Shown: positions 1 to 8,777, counted from the first letter of the stretch. The stretch is 40,449 nucleotides of DNA from an uncultured Erysipelotrichaceae bacterium (GCA_902780395.1 CACZFH010000011.1:1-40449), one strand, 5' to 3'. The notes: generated from the sequence alone by a model not told the origin. Numbers and translations: made by a program.

Positions 1-247
1 TTGCATCGACGCTGTTTGCGAATCGATAAATGAAGTTCTCAACAAACTTTTCTTTATCGATTCGATACAAACCACACGTTCTTAAATACGTCATATCTAC
101 AGCATCTTCCATTGCGGCATCTGCTGTTTCCTTTACTAAATAATAATCAAGTTCACTTCCTGTAGAGAAATTAGTTAGTACATTGATTAATAGTAAAGCA
201 ATTAAACTTAATAAGATAATTCCAACTGTTAACATTCCTTTATTCAT
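1..247 (-). CDS. TadE-like/DUF5411-like membrane-anchored protein, 3' end beyond window
   Basis: This gene starts at an ATG at 247 behind a strong GAGGAGGT and runs off the left edge, so only the first 82 residues are visible. Residues 5-25 form one hydrophobic segment (GMLTVGIILLSLIALLLINV), followed by an extracellular-looking stretch with the pattern ELDYYLVKETADAAMEDAVD. That layout (one N-terminal helix, then an acidic amphipathic region) is typical of TadE/TadG-like or minor-pilin-like proteins. I recall a similar Firmicutes family named DUF5411, but this is from memory. It lies 18 bp downstream of the large cysteine-rich protein and is probably the fourth gene of the surface operon. 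The C-terminal part is unknown. Confidence 0.75.
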   Translation of the reverse strand, partial: MNKGMLTVGIILLSLIALLLINVLTNFSTGSELDYYLVKETADAAMEDAVDMTYLRTCGLYRIDKEKFVENFIYRFANSVDA

Positions 248-265
248 ATATTAATCTACCTCCTC

Positions 266-3133
266 TTATTTAGTAAGATCTTGACATTTCGTAGATGAAT
301 GATTTTCCATATTATTACAAGCTAGAGCTTGTTCATTAGGAATTTTGCTTCCATTAGAGTTAGTAAACATTGGATTACTTCCACGGAATAATGGACTCAA
401 ATAATTAACAACACTATCAACATTATAAGATCCCAAATAATCTGTATAATTACGTTTAGCATCCTTCAATAGACGAATATTTTCTCGAGTTAGAAGAATC
501 TCATAATCTAGGTATTTATCAGAATAGATTGTATAACCCTTAGATTGAACAAATCTCATATACTCACTAGGACTAGATGTATAATCCTTATCCTTATCCA
601 AATTAGTAGCATGATATCCCCAGTTAAATCCTGGACTTCTTCCACTCTCCGTTGGAGCTGTCAAAGGCGTTCCATCAGCATTAGGGAATAAGTTGTTCAA
701 ATCAACTGAACGAATTCTTTGCTTCTGTTCATCATTACATCCACCATCTAATCTAGCATAAGCATAGAAACAAGAAACATCAATATTCCACTCAAAGAAA
801 CCAAAATTACGAGCTTTTCCTAAAATATTATAGTCAACAGATATCTCAGATTGTTTTGTTGGAATACTTGGATATTTAACACTTACAGAATCAGATCCCG
901 TACGACAATATGCTTTTTCTAAATATTCTTCATCATTATAAGCAAAACTTGTATCATTACCATATTTCTGTTTATAGTAATATAACCACCAATCAGCATT
1001 AGTTTCATGAATATCAAGTGGAGTACAGAATTTATGAGCATACTGTGTCCAAGTATCTCCTTGCTTAATATAAGATATCTCACCAGATTTATTATTAATC
1101 CAAGTACCAGAGAATCCCCATTCCGTTATATAAGTTCTTTTTCCTTCATCTGTTAATTTAGATGTATTTTTATTACATGAATAACAACCACCTGTAGAAA
1201 TAATAGTTGTATTAGCCCCTTGGGAAGCTGTATTATTTGTACATCCAATTAAATTTGTAGTATTATTAACAGTAATTTTATCAGCAGTATTATTAGCATT
1301 TTTATCAAATGGTAAATGAACAACAACATCATTACCATTATTATCATAACTATTAAGAGTTACTTCCATTGAGAAAGTTGCCGTTGTAGTATTGCAAGTA
1401 GAATATTTTTTACAAATCTCTACAGCTTGATTATAAGTATTATTATTAGCATCTATATCTCTTTGAGCTTCACCAGGATTTAAATAATCATTCTTAGAAC
1501 AATCAGCCCATTTACAAACAGCATCACATCCACAATCTGAAGAAATACCACCACCCTCAGAATTAGTTTTTGTACAAGTATGGTAACCAATTGAATTAGG
1601 ATGATCTACATAATAACGTCCATAACATTGTGGTGGGTTCCAAGAAATAACACCCTTTGAATTCATAGTATATTTTCCTTTACCATCACAACTCTTATCA
1701 CGATCCATAGTATTACCACCATATAAAGCTAGTTTCGTTCCATTTATAGAACTATTCTTATTAATAGCTGTTGTCGATGCAAGTAGTAGATCATTTTCAT
1801 ATACTTCTTTATAACATTGATCAACACAACTATCAGTATATTTACCACCATCACAACCAATTACACAATCATCAAAATCTTCATCAGGACCAGCCGCTTT
1901 ACGAATTTCACCCCAATCATGTAAACATTCAGGTACTGGCGTACAATAGTCATCTTTAACATCAGGAGGAGCATTTGGAGAAGAAGCATTACATTTTACT
2001 CGCGATGTAACTTTTACATTATATTCAAAACATAATCCAGCCGTTGTAGCAACAGGAACTCCATATTCAACAGAAACAGCTTCCTTACACGTTACACTAC
2101 ATTTAACATCACCTGCGTTTACCCTATTAGTACCTTTTCCATTAGCATCTTGTCCACCATAATTAAAATAATAAGTAAGTCCGGTATCCTTGGTTGTACT
2201 AATCTCTCCAGCTAAATAGCTCTTATTAATATATTGATATTCTTTATTATTACTAATCATAGCAGCTACATTACTATCCAATACATTAAAAGCATTACAA
2301 GTAAACTTCTTCGCCGTACTGCTTACATCAGAGAATTTATTTATATTCTTTTTAGGATTAAAACTATAATAATTATTAGAATTTTTGGCATTTGTAAAAT
2401 CATAGCAAAATTTATAATCAAAGGAATCAGGATTCCAATTTTGATAACCATTACAATTGAAGGCAGTAGCCGTAGAAGATGGATAAGAATACTTAGTAAG
2501 AACCTCTTTTTTATGAATAGCTTTACCACCATGTTCGTAATTAAGAACAATAAAGAAACTACTACCCGCTCCACAATTTTGGGTAATTAATTCATCATTA
2601 AAACCATCTGGTTCTATTTTGATAGCATAACTTACATAAGAATCTGTATTTCTGTTTTTCACCAATAAATCATCATCAAAAGTTAATACGTTATAGGTAC
2701 TAGAAATATATTGTCCAACAGCAGCACCAGTTAAAACACTTTTTGTATTATGGTCCACATCAACAATCTGAATTTCAGTAACCTTAAATTTAACTAAATC
2801 AGCTGATTTTTTAACAGCATCTGCCGCCAAACTTTTATCTAGTTTAATAACCAAATTATGACTTTCATTATCATATGTAATAATAGAACCATATCGAGAA
2901 ATAAATGTACTAATATTAGTCTCTAAATAATCACAAGTCCCATTATTATTAGCATCAAAACTAGCAAAATCATTAACAACTTCACCAGCATTTTGATTAT
3001 TATCAACACCAGAAGTATTCTCTTTTGATACATAACCATCAACTGCCCAAACACCAATTAGTGACACACCAAACAAAACCAAAAGAGCACTAACTAATAC
3101 AATACTCTTTTTCTTAAACATTTTCTTCTTCAT
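266..3133 (-). CDS. very large exported cysteine-rich protein, function unknown
   Basis: A 955-residue protein. I take the ATG at 3133, three codons inside the longest frame, because AGAGGTG sits 5-6 bases upstream; it overlaps the end of the sortase gene by 20 bp. Residues 9-30 (KSIVLVSALLVLFGVSLIGV) are a signal peptide or signal anchor. The rest looks extracellular: rich in Asn, Tyr, Ser and Gly, with more than 30 cysteines, several in close pairs (CVIGC, CGCDAVC, GGCYSC). It has no C-terminal LPxTG-like sorting signal, no hydrophobic tail and no enzyme motif that I recognise. Many cysteines outside the membrane imply disulfide bonding, unusual for a Firmicute. It lies between the sortase and a TadE-like gene, so a pilus-tip, adhesin or scaffold role is possible, but that is inference. 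Confidence 0.85.
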   Translation of the reverse strand: MKKKMFKKKSIVLVSALLVLFGVSLIGVWAVDGYVSKENTSGVDNNQNAGEVVNDFASFDANNNGTCDYLETNISTFISRYGSIITYDNESHNLVIKLDKSLAADAVKKSADLVKFKVTEIQIVDVDHNTKSVLTGAAVGQYISSTYNVLTFDDDLLVKNRNTDSYVSYAIKIEPDGFNDELITQNCGAGSSFFIVLNYEHGGKAIHKKEVLTKYSYPSSTATAFNCNGYQNWNPDSFDYKFCYDFTNAKNSNNYYSFNPKKNINKFSDVSSTAKKFTCNAFNVLDSNVAAMISNNKEYQYINKSYLAGEISTTKDTGLTYYFNYGGQDANGKGTNRVNAGDVKCSVTCKEAVSVEYGVPVATTAGLCFEYNVKVTSRVKCNASSPNAPPDVKDDYCTPVPECLHDWGEIRKAAGPDEDFDDCVIGCDGGKYTDSCVDQCYKEVYENDLLLASTTAINKNSSINGTKLALYGGNTMDRDKSCDGKGKYTMNSKGVISWNPPQCYGRYYVDHPNSIGYHTCTKTNSEGGGISSDCGCDAVCKWADCSKNDYLNPGEAQRDIDANNNTYNQAVEICKKYSTCNTTTATFSMEVTLNSYDNNGNDVVVHLPFDKNANNTADKITVNNTTNLIGCTNNTASQGANTTIISTGGCYSCNKNTSKLTDEGKRTYITEWGFSGTWINNKSGEISYIKQGDTWTQYAHKFCTPLDIHETNADWWLYYYKQKYGNDTSFAYNDEEYLEKAYCRTGSDSVSVKYPSIPTKQSEISVDYNILGKARNFGFFEWNIDVSCFYAYARLDGGCNDEQKQRIRSVDLNNLFPNADGTPLTAPTESGRSPGFNWGYHATNLDKDKDYTSSPSEYMRFVQSKGYTIYSDKYLDYEILLTRENIRLLKDAKRNYTDYLGSYNVDSVVNYLSPLFRGSNPMFTNSNGSKIPNEQALACNNMENHSSTKCQDLTK

Positions 3134-3914
3134 CCAAATCACCTCTTAAAATATTTTCTATTTCTTCATAGTTTTTATTCTTGTATACCTTGTAATTTTT
3201 CATTTTCTCACCCGTACGAAGTAGTCGACCAGTCACATATAATTGAACATGTTTATCTACTCCATAAAATCTTGTGCAAGTCACCAAAGAAGCAACACTA
3301 TCATTTTCACTAACAGCTACGTTATAACGATAAAAACTACGTTTTTTTAAATAAGAAACAAAATATTTCATATCATTTTTATCATAATCTACTCCACTTG
3401 GTAAATAAAGTTCATCTGTACCATTTAAAAAAGTCACAGCAAAAATCTTATAAACATATTCATTATCTCCTATAGTTAATTGAAAATATTCATTTTCTTT
3501 AGCAAAATCATAGTAAATAAAACTCATTAATTCTTCAAATCGAAAAAACTTATCAGAAGTTAATTTAGGAGTAGCAGATAAATTATAAACATTATGTCCC
3601 ATAATCGTAATAGCATTATGAAACTTACCATCAGATATAGACGTCCAAGTATAGCTTTTTGTACCAACAGGATAATTATAATTTTGCTCATTACTATGAA
3701 CAACAGGTAAATCTAAAGATGTACCTTGAACCCTAAGCCAACCAATTGTTTTAAAATCATTCTTTTCCTCATCAAAAGTCTGCTTTGAAACAAAATCTCC
3801 TCTAGGCTGAATCTCAAACACTTCTTTCACAAAGAAACTCTTCATTAAAAGAAACCCTGTAAGAAGAATAACAAACAAAAGATAAGGGAAAGGGAATCTC
3901 CTTCGAGATTTCAT
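3114..3914 (-). CDS. class-B-like sortase with catalytic Arg apparently replaced by Gln
   Basis: A 266-residue membrane-anchored sortase; such enzymes are transpeptidases that attach or polymerise surface proteins outside the membrane. Residues 10-28 form the N-terminal membrane anchor. The class B hallmarks are visible: GWLRVQGTSLDLPVV at 58-72, catalytic His107 in IMGHN and nucleophile Cys213 in SLVTCTRF. The third catalytic residue, normally an Arg at the start of the last strand (R-x-V-V-x-G-R-L), aligns with Gln224 (QLYVTGRL), codon CAA at 3243-3245. AAGGAGAG precedes the ATG; the upstream gene stops 15 bp before and the downstream gene overlaps by 20 bp, so the three are co-transcribed. 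No protein in the window carries an obvious sorting signal. Confidence 0.85.
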   Translation of the reverse strand: MKSRRRFPFPYLLFVILLTGFLLMKSFFVKEVFEIQPRGDFVSKQTFDEEKNDFKTIGWLRVQGTSLDLPVVHSNEQNYNYPVGTKSYTWTSISDGKFHNAITIMGHNVYNLSATPKLTSDKFFRFEELMSFIYYDFAKENEYFQLTIGDNEYVYKIFAVTFLNGTDELYLPSGVDYDKNDMKYFVSYLKKRSFYRYNVAVSENDSVASLVTCTRFYGVDKHVQLYVTGRLLRTGEKMKNYKVYKNKNYEEIENILRGDLDEEENV

Positions 3915-3929
3915 AATACCCTACTCTCC

Positions 3930-5726
3930 TTACTTAATAATATATGGACTTTCGTAAGTACCTAAGCCACTTGAAATAACAGAACCCTTTTTCATATACC
4001 CAACTACTCGAACATGGAATTGTAAATAATCAGGAATATATTCATCAAAAGGAACTCCAATATCAGTAATAGCCCCTGTACGTCTATCATTACTCTTAGA
4101 CATATTTTTTAACCAATAAGATAAAGAATTAGAATGTAACTGAGTCTGAGCACTAAATACCTCATACATATCTGGAGCACTCAAAACTGCTTTATATTTT
4201 GCAATATCTACCTCTTCACCATAAATAATCTCATTTTCATAAACCGGAACTTCAATTTCATGATTAACAAAATAAGAAGTATCAACAAAAGAACTTGCTC
4301 TATTATTAATACAATAAGCTGAACTAATTTTATCTTTAGGATTATAAACAATTGTAGGACTAGTAGGAGACGCTGTACAAACAAGTTTATCATCTAATGA
4401 ACCAATAGTCGAATCAGAAATAACTTTAGTTGTACCATCTTTTTCAACTTGTATAATACGGTATATTTCACCACCAATAGATAAATATTCTCCAGTATAA
4501 CGAGTATTAATCAAATCCCCACCTTTACCAGGTTTTACATCTTCAAAAACATAAGGATCATCTATTAAACCTTTTCCTCCAGTAATTAGTAAATCTCCTT
4601 TAACAGTCATCATTGGACGAACACCAAAATTTTGTTTAGTAGGATAAGAAAGATATTCTTTTCCTTCATCTTCATTAAAGAATAAATTTCTAGTCAAATA
4701 AGCTTCTGTTTTATTCTTAGCATTAGCCGTCCATGACATCGTATATGGTTGCATAAAATTATACAATTCACCTTCAGCTAAATTTATTTGATCAACTGAA
4801 GGAATTCCAATCTTTTTAGCTTTACCATAAGAACTGCAAGTAGTAGTAGTTAACTGTTCATCATTAAGACTCATATTACAATATTTAGTATCAACAATAC
4901 TATTTTTAGTATAATCATTCAAAATACCATAAAAATAATCTAACCATTTATCTAACTTAGTATAATTAACATTAGCAATATCTTCTGCTGCTACTAAAAC
5001 AATATTTTTATTACTATCAATTCCATATATTTGAAATAAAATATTAGATAAACGAACATAGTTATTTTCAGGTGCACCTTTATAATTCTTTGCTTCTCCA
5101 AGATCCTTTTTTACCGTACTATGTAAAGTCTGAACAACATTAACAACTCTCTTAACAACACTCTTATTTTTTAAAGCATCAAAGGCCGTATAAGTAATTT
5201 CATAAGAACCTACTTTAGCAGTATTAACCGTATTATTAACATCAACATCTTCTATTTTTAACTTTCCATCAACATTATCAATTACACTTTTAATTCCTGG
5301 ATCAGAAAAATCTTCTCCCAATCCAATTTGGATAGTATCATCACCTTCTAATTTAATAGTAGGACCTTTATGATCAATTCTAGAAGATAAAATACCACAA
5401 TCTAAATAAATATAGTAATGATAATCATTATTTTCTTTTCTAACCTTTACCCAACTCTTTTCAATAGAACAAGTTTTCTTTGTAAAAGGAATAAACAAAT
5501 CATCTTTTAAATATGACTTATGATACAAAGTATTTAAAGTAAGAGTCTTAATCCTTTCTCCAGTTGGTAATTCATTTTGATTCAATTCAAAATATCTTAC
5601 AGCAGCTTCTCTTAACTTTTTTTCATTACTCAAAAAAGATAAATAAGGGGAAACTATACAAAACCACCCAAGACAACATATAACAGCAATTACCATAATT
5701 AATTTTAATTTATTAGATATTTTCAT
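3930..5726 (-). CDS. exported pilin-like protein with DUF5011 Ig-like domain
   Basis: A 598-residue exported protein, first gene of the surface operon. The ATG at 5726 follows AGGAGGAG and is preferred over a longer frame starting six codons earlier. Residues 7-27 form one hydrophobic helix, then a pilin-like alpha stretch (REAAVRYFELNQNELPTGE) without the GFTLxE prepilin site. Residues about 125-195 fit the DUF5011 bacterial Ig-like fold: a G-L-G-E-D-F-x-D-P-G-I start, then DNVDGKL, then GSYEITYTAFD. The remainder is a long Tyr/Asn/Thr-rich domain ending in GTYESPYIIK, a tail type also seen in the remnant at 22896-23060. Sequence suggests a cell-surface or pilus-associated role; no enzymatic function is visible. 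Confidence 0.8.
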   Translation of the reverse strand: MKISNKLKLIMVIAVICCLGWFCIVSPYLSFLSNEKKLREAAVRYFELNQNELPTGERIKTLTLNTLYHKSYLKDDLFIPFTKKTCSIEKSWVKVRKENNDYHYYIYLDCGILSSRIDHKGPTIKLEGDDTIQIGLGEDFSDPGIKSVIDNVDGKLKIEDVDVNNTVNTAKVGSYEITYTAFDALKNKSVVKRVVNVVQTLHSTVKKDLGEAKNYKGAPENNYVRLSNILFQIYGIDSNKNIVLVAAEDIANVNYTKLDKWLDYFYGILNDYTKNSIVDTKYCNMSLNDEQLTTTTCSSYGKAKKIGIPSVDQINLAEGELYNFMQPYTMSWTANAKNKTEAYLTRNLFFNEDEGKEYLSYPTKQNFGVRPMMTVKGDLLITGGKGLIDDPYVFEDVKPGKGGDLINTRYTGEYLSIGGEIYRIIQVEKDGTTKVISDSTIGSLDDKLVCTASPTSPTIVYNPKDKISSAYCINNRASSFVDTSYFVNHEIEVPVYENEIIYGEEVDIAKYKAVLSAPDMYEVFSAQTQLHSNSLSYWLKNMSKSNDRRTGAITDIGVPFDEYIPDYLQFHVRVVGYMKKGSVISSGLGTYESPYIIK

Positions 5727-5848
5727 AAAACTCCTCCTAACCAAACCCCAGCTATTATTACCACTATTATCATTTTATCTTATCATCGTAAAAAAGGAAA
5801 GAACTTTTAAAAAAAATAATCTTAAAAGTCCAACATATGTAGTATATC

Positions 5849-5877
5849 TTTACATAAGCAAAAGAATTAGATATAAT
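5849..5877 (+). promoter_or_regulatory. promoter of the TetR-family gene
   Basis: The hexamers TTTACA (5849-5854) and TATAAT (5872-5877) are separated by exactly 17 bp, a near-consensus sigma-A promoter. The start codon lies 20 bp downstream of the -10 box, so the leader is very short. The region is shared with the divergent surface operon. Confidence 0.75.
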
Positions 5878-5896
5878 AAGCTTGGTGGTGAGGTTT

Positions 5897-6421
5897 ATGA
5901 AAAATAAAGAAGACTTAAGAATCAGAAAAACAAAAGCAATACTATATAAAACATATTTAGATTTAATTTCCAATAAAGACTACAATCAAATAAAAATATC
6001 AGATATCTGCAAAAAAGCTAATATTAATCGTTCTACATTTTATGATCATTTTAAAGATAAAGAAGAACTTGCTTCTTCTCTACTAATTGATACTAAAAAA
6101 GAACTAGAAAATGAAATAAACTCAATAACAAATCATAATTCTCTCCAAGATTATTTATATAATATTACAATCAAAATACAAGAATTATTAGAAAATAATA
6201 TGATTATCAAAGCACTAAAAATAAGTAATCTAGATTTAATAAGAAATACTATTTCATCAATTATATATAAAAAAATAATGAAAGAATTAGAAAAAGAAAA
6301 TAATAATTATATAGATTCAGATACTTATGCAACATTTTATAGTGAAGGATTATCTTCATTATTATTAAAAGAAAATATAAAATTAGAAGAAATCAAAAAA
6401 TTATTGCAAAACAAAAAATAA
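5897..6421 (+). CDS. TetR/AcrR-family transcriptional regulator
   Basis: A 174-residue one-component DNA-binding protein. The ATG at 5897 follows GGTGGTGAGG; five upstream in-frame codons include that site and are not coding. The N-terminal TetR helix-turn-helix is clear: KTKAILYKTYLDLISNK, then ISDICKKANINRSTFYDHFK (about residues 38-57), then a DKEEL linker. The C-terminal 110 residues are helical and of unknown ligand specificity. It is transcribed away from the surface operon with about 170 bp between start codons, so control of that operon and of itself is the simplest hypothesis. Its last codons form the left arm of a terminator. Confidence 0.88.
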   Translation: MKNKEDLRIRKTKAILYKTYLDLISNKDYNQIKISDICKKANINRSTFYDHFKDKEELASSLLIDTKKELENEINSITNHNSLQDYLYNITIKIQELLENNMIIKALKISNLDLIRNTISSIIYKKIMKELEKENNNYIDSDTYATFYSEGLSSLLLKENIKLEEIKKLLQNKK

Positions 6422-6444
6422 TAGGAAAAATCCTATTATTTTTT
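6413..6444. terminator. bidirectional terminator between convergent genes
   Basis: A perfect 14-bp inverted repeat (arms 6413-6426 and 6431-6444) with an AAAA loop, A-rich on one flank and T-rich on the other, so it works in both directions. It contains the stop codons of both convergent genes (6419-6421 plus, 6436-6438 minus). Confidence 0.9.
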
Positions 6445-7884
6445 TCCAAATATATTATTAAGAATACCCTTAGTATATATCAAACTATCAATACTATTAG
6501 TATCCCAAATACAACGCAAAGCTGTATGTAAAATATCATTTGTTTCACCAGGTCGTAATCCATATTTACTTCTAGGATAAGAATAATCAAAAAAGAAAAT
6601 AGGAATTTGCATTTCATAATCAATAGTAACCATTTCTCCATTATACTGAGCAAGTGGCAACATCTTTTTAATACCATACAAAGAAGTAATAAATAATGAG
6701 TGCTTATTAACACATACATTAGCAACCATTCCTAATACTACATCAATTTGACTTAATTGAGCTTTCAAATCATTAATCGTTTTACTAACATCCATATGAT
6801 AATCAAAGATAATTAATTCATAAGGACTTTGATCAATCAAAGCCTGTATATTTTCTAAGGAATTCAAATAGGGATTATCCAATTTCATAAACTGAATATT
6901 TGGATTATTAATATAGTTTAATCCATTTGCCAAAAAATTAACTAATTGAATATTTTTATCAGAAGTAATAATTAAAGCTTTTTTATTAGCCTTAGCCAAT
7001 AAACTTGCTAAATTATTTTCATAAAAAACACTTTCTGCAAAAAAAGGGATCTCATACTTGGTATCTAAATGAATTAAAGAATAGAATGGTAGATTAACAT
7101 TATCAGTTTTATATATTTCTTTCTCTTGATCTACAATACTTTTAATAAGATTATCATAATTTGTACGTTTTGTATTAAAGAATAAAATTGCATCCCCATT
7201 TTTTAAAGCACATGAATTAACAGCACAGAACCCAGGTGCCTCACAAGGTCTCACATTACTATTTTTTAAATCCATTAATTTTTGCCCCGTATCAATCCAT
7301 CTTTCAACAGAACAATAAAAGAATAATCTTTTAGCCATATCATAATCATCTTTTGTTAATTCCAGAGGAAAAACCTCTTTTCCTAGAATAAAGCCAACTG
7401 TAATGCAAGATGATAAGTGATATTTAATATAATTAACAACATCTATTAAATTCTGATACTCATTAACAGTTTGCTGAGTCAGCAACAAATGAAGATAGAC
7501 TTCCCTTTTATCATCTAATTCTAATGATTTTACTAATGAATTAACTTCTTCTACCACTTTATTATTTGTTGGTTCTACAAAGACATGAAGACGTGTATCA
7601 GGATTATCCAAATGATTCTTCAAAGATTGAAAAGTAGCATTATTCTTAACTGTATCATTCAAAATATTATCATGAATATATTGAAGTTCTCGTTTATAAG
7701 TATCACCTAAAAAAAATGCTTCATATGCACTACGATATTCCAAAGAATTAATAATAGCCGAAGTAAAATAAGACGTTTCCTTAATCTTTGCCAAATTAGG
7801 CATACACTGATCAATCGAAATACTATAACTTCCAGCCTTTTCAATTCCTAATCCATTAATTAAAAATAAAATACTCTTTTTCAT
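6436..7884 (-). CDS. degenerate phosphoglycerate-mutase-like (alkaline phosphatase superfamily) protein
   Basis: A 482-residue protein starting at the ATG at 7884 behind GGGTGAT. Its length and landmark order match cofactor-independent phosphoglycerate mutase (GpmI), but the catalytic motifs are altered. The N-terminal metal Asp of L-x-x-D-G is Asn10 (FLINGLG). The DGRD substrate motif reads TQQT (136-139). The GDAxIFFNFRPDR block survives as GDAILFFN followed by TKRTNYD (230-244). The metal-binding D-M-V-G-H region reads DYHMDVSKT (361-369), and the ADHGN motif reads SLYGI (401-405). The C-terminal signature YGLRPGETNDILHTAL (441-456) is well kept. I infer a non-catalytic homologue, perhaps ligand-binding or regulatory. 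A true gpmI presumably lies elsewhere. Confidence 0.65.
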   Translation of the reverse strand: MKKSILFLINGLGIEKAGSYSISIDQCMPNLAKIKETSYFTSAIINSLEYRSAYEAFFLGDTYKRELQYIHDNILNDTVKNNATFQSLKNHLDNPDTRLHVFVEPTNNKVVEEVNSLVKSLELDDKREVYLHLLLTQQTVNEYQNLIDVVNYIKYHLSSCITVGFILGKEVFPLELTKDDYDMAKRLFFYCSVERWIDTGQKLMDLKNSNVRPCEAPGFCAVNSCALKNGDAILFFNTKRTNYDNLIKSIVDQEKEIYKTDNVNLPFYSLIHLDTKYEIPFFAESVFYENNLASLLAKANKKALIITSDKNIQLVNFLANGLNYINNPNIQFMKLDNPYLNSLENIQALIDQSPYELIIFDYHMDVSKTINDLKAQLSQIDVVLGMVANVCVNKHSLFITSLYGIKKMLPLAQYNGEMVTIDYEMQIPIFFFDYSYPRSKYGLRPGETNDILHTALRCIWDTNSIDSLIYTKGILNNIFGKK

Positions 7885-7939
7885 AGTATCACCCAACTAT
7901 AGTGTACAACAAAAGTTAAAAGAAAACCAAAAAAAAACA

Positions 7940-7957
7940 TAAAATCATAAGATTTTA
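7940..7957 (-). terminator. terminator after map
   Basis: A 7-bp stem (7940-7946 with 7951-7957), ATAA loop on the plus strand, followed on the minus strand by about ten T residues. It lies directly beyond the map stop codon. Confidence 0.8.
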
Positions 7958-7959
7958 CG

Positions 7960-8712
7960 TTAATCAAGTCTAGGTGTTAAAACCTCATAACCATCTTCTG
8001 TAACTAACACCGTATGTTCATAATGAGCCGCTGGGCTTCCATCTTCTGTAATAACAGTCCAATCATCATCTAATAATGAAACATATCGTTTTCCAAAAGT
8101 TAGCATCGGTTCAATGCAAATAACCATACCCGGTTTTAATCGAGGTCCTGTATTAGGAACACCATAATTAGGGACTTCTGGATCTTCATGCATATCTTTT
8201 CCAATACCATGACCACATAATTCATGAACAACCCCTAAATGATGTGCCGTAGCATACTCCTCCACAGCATGAGAAATATCACCTATTCTATTTCCTGGCT
8301 TAACCATCTTTAACCCTTCATATAAAGATTGTTCAGTATGCTTCATCAAATATTTTTTATCATCATCAATATCACCAACTGCATAAGTCCAAGCAGCATC
8401 TCCTTGATAGCCCTTATATCCAATAACAACATCAATTGTAACAATATCTCCATTCTTTAAAACTCGATTAGAAGGAATCCCATGGACAACCTCATCATTA
8501 ACTGATGTACATAAAGTTGCTGGAAATCCTTGATACCCTTTACAACTAGGAACTGCATCATTCTTTAAAATAAAATCTTCACACAATTGATCTAATTCTC
8601 GAGTAGTTATGCCTTCTTTTATATAAGGTTTAATAAATTGATGCATTAAAGAAACAAGATGCCCTGCTTTTCTCATTAATTCAATTTCTCTTTCACTTTT
8701 TATCGTTATCAT
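7960..8712 (-). CDS. map: type I methionine aminopeptidase
   Basis: A 250-residue cytosolic enzyme that removes the initiator methionine from new proteins. All five metal ligands of the family are present: Asp94 and Asp105 (TIDVVIGYKGYQGDAAWT), His168 (GHGIGKDMHEDP), Glu201 (CIEPML) and Glu232 (YEHTVLV); the substrate-binding His77 sits in VVHGIP. Length is normal for bacterial type Ia enzymes without a zinc-finger extension. GGAGG lies 7 bp before the ATG. Here it is a single-gene unit between two terminators, away from its common ribosomal-protein neighbours. A TATAAT at 8735-8740 (minus) is the likely -10 box, with the -35 region falling inside the upstream terminator. Confidence 0.97.
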   Translation of the reverse strand: MITIKSEREIELMRKAGHLVSLMHQFIKPYIKEGITTRELDQLCEDFILKNDAVPSCKGYQGFPATLCTSVNDEVVHGIPSNRVLKNGDIVTIDVVIGYKGYQGDAAWTYAVGDIDDDKKYLMKHTEQSLYEGLKMVKPGNRIGDISHAVEEYATAHHLGVVHELCGHGIGKDMHEDPEVPNYGVPNTGPRLKPGMVICIEPMLTFGKRYVSLLDDDWTVITEDGSPAAHYEHTVLVTEDGYEVLTPRLD

Positions 8713-8755
8713 AGACTTCCTCCAAACAAAAAAGATTATACAATAAAAAAATAAA

Positions 8756-8775
8756 AAAAGCTAGTAATAGCTTTT
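8756..8775 (-). terminator. terminator of the 210-residue protein gene
   Basis: An 8-bp perfect stem (8756-8763 with 8768-8775), TTAC loop on the minus strand, followed by a T-rich tract. It begins a few bases after the stop codon of the upstream gene and precedes map. Confidence 0.85.
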
Positions 8776-8777
8776 AT

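Noticed and set aside
1771-2590. Plus-strand open frames of 62 and 118 codons inside the cysteine-rich gene
   Set aside because: They run antisense to an intact 955-codon gene, have no ribosome binding site and give His/Ile-rich translations typical of antisense shadows.
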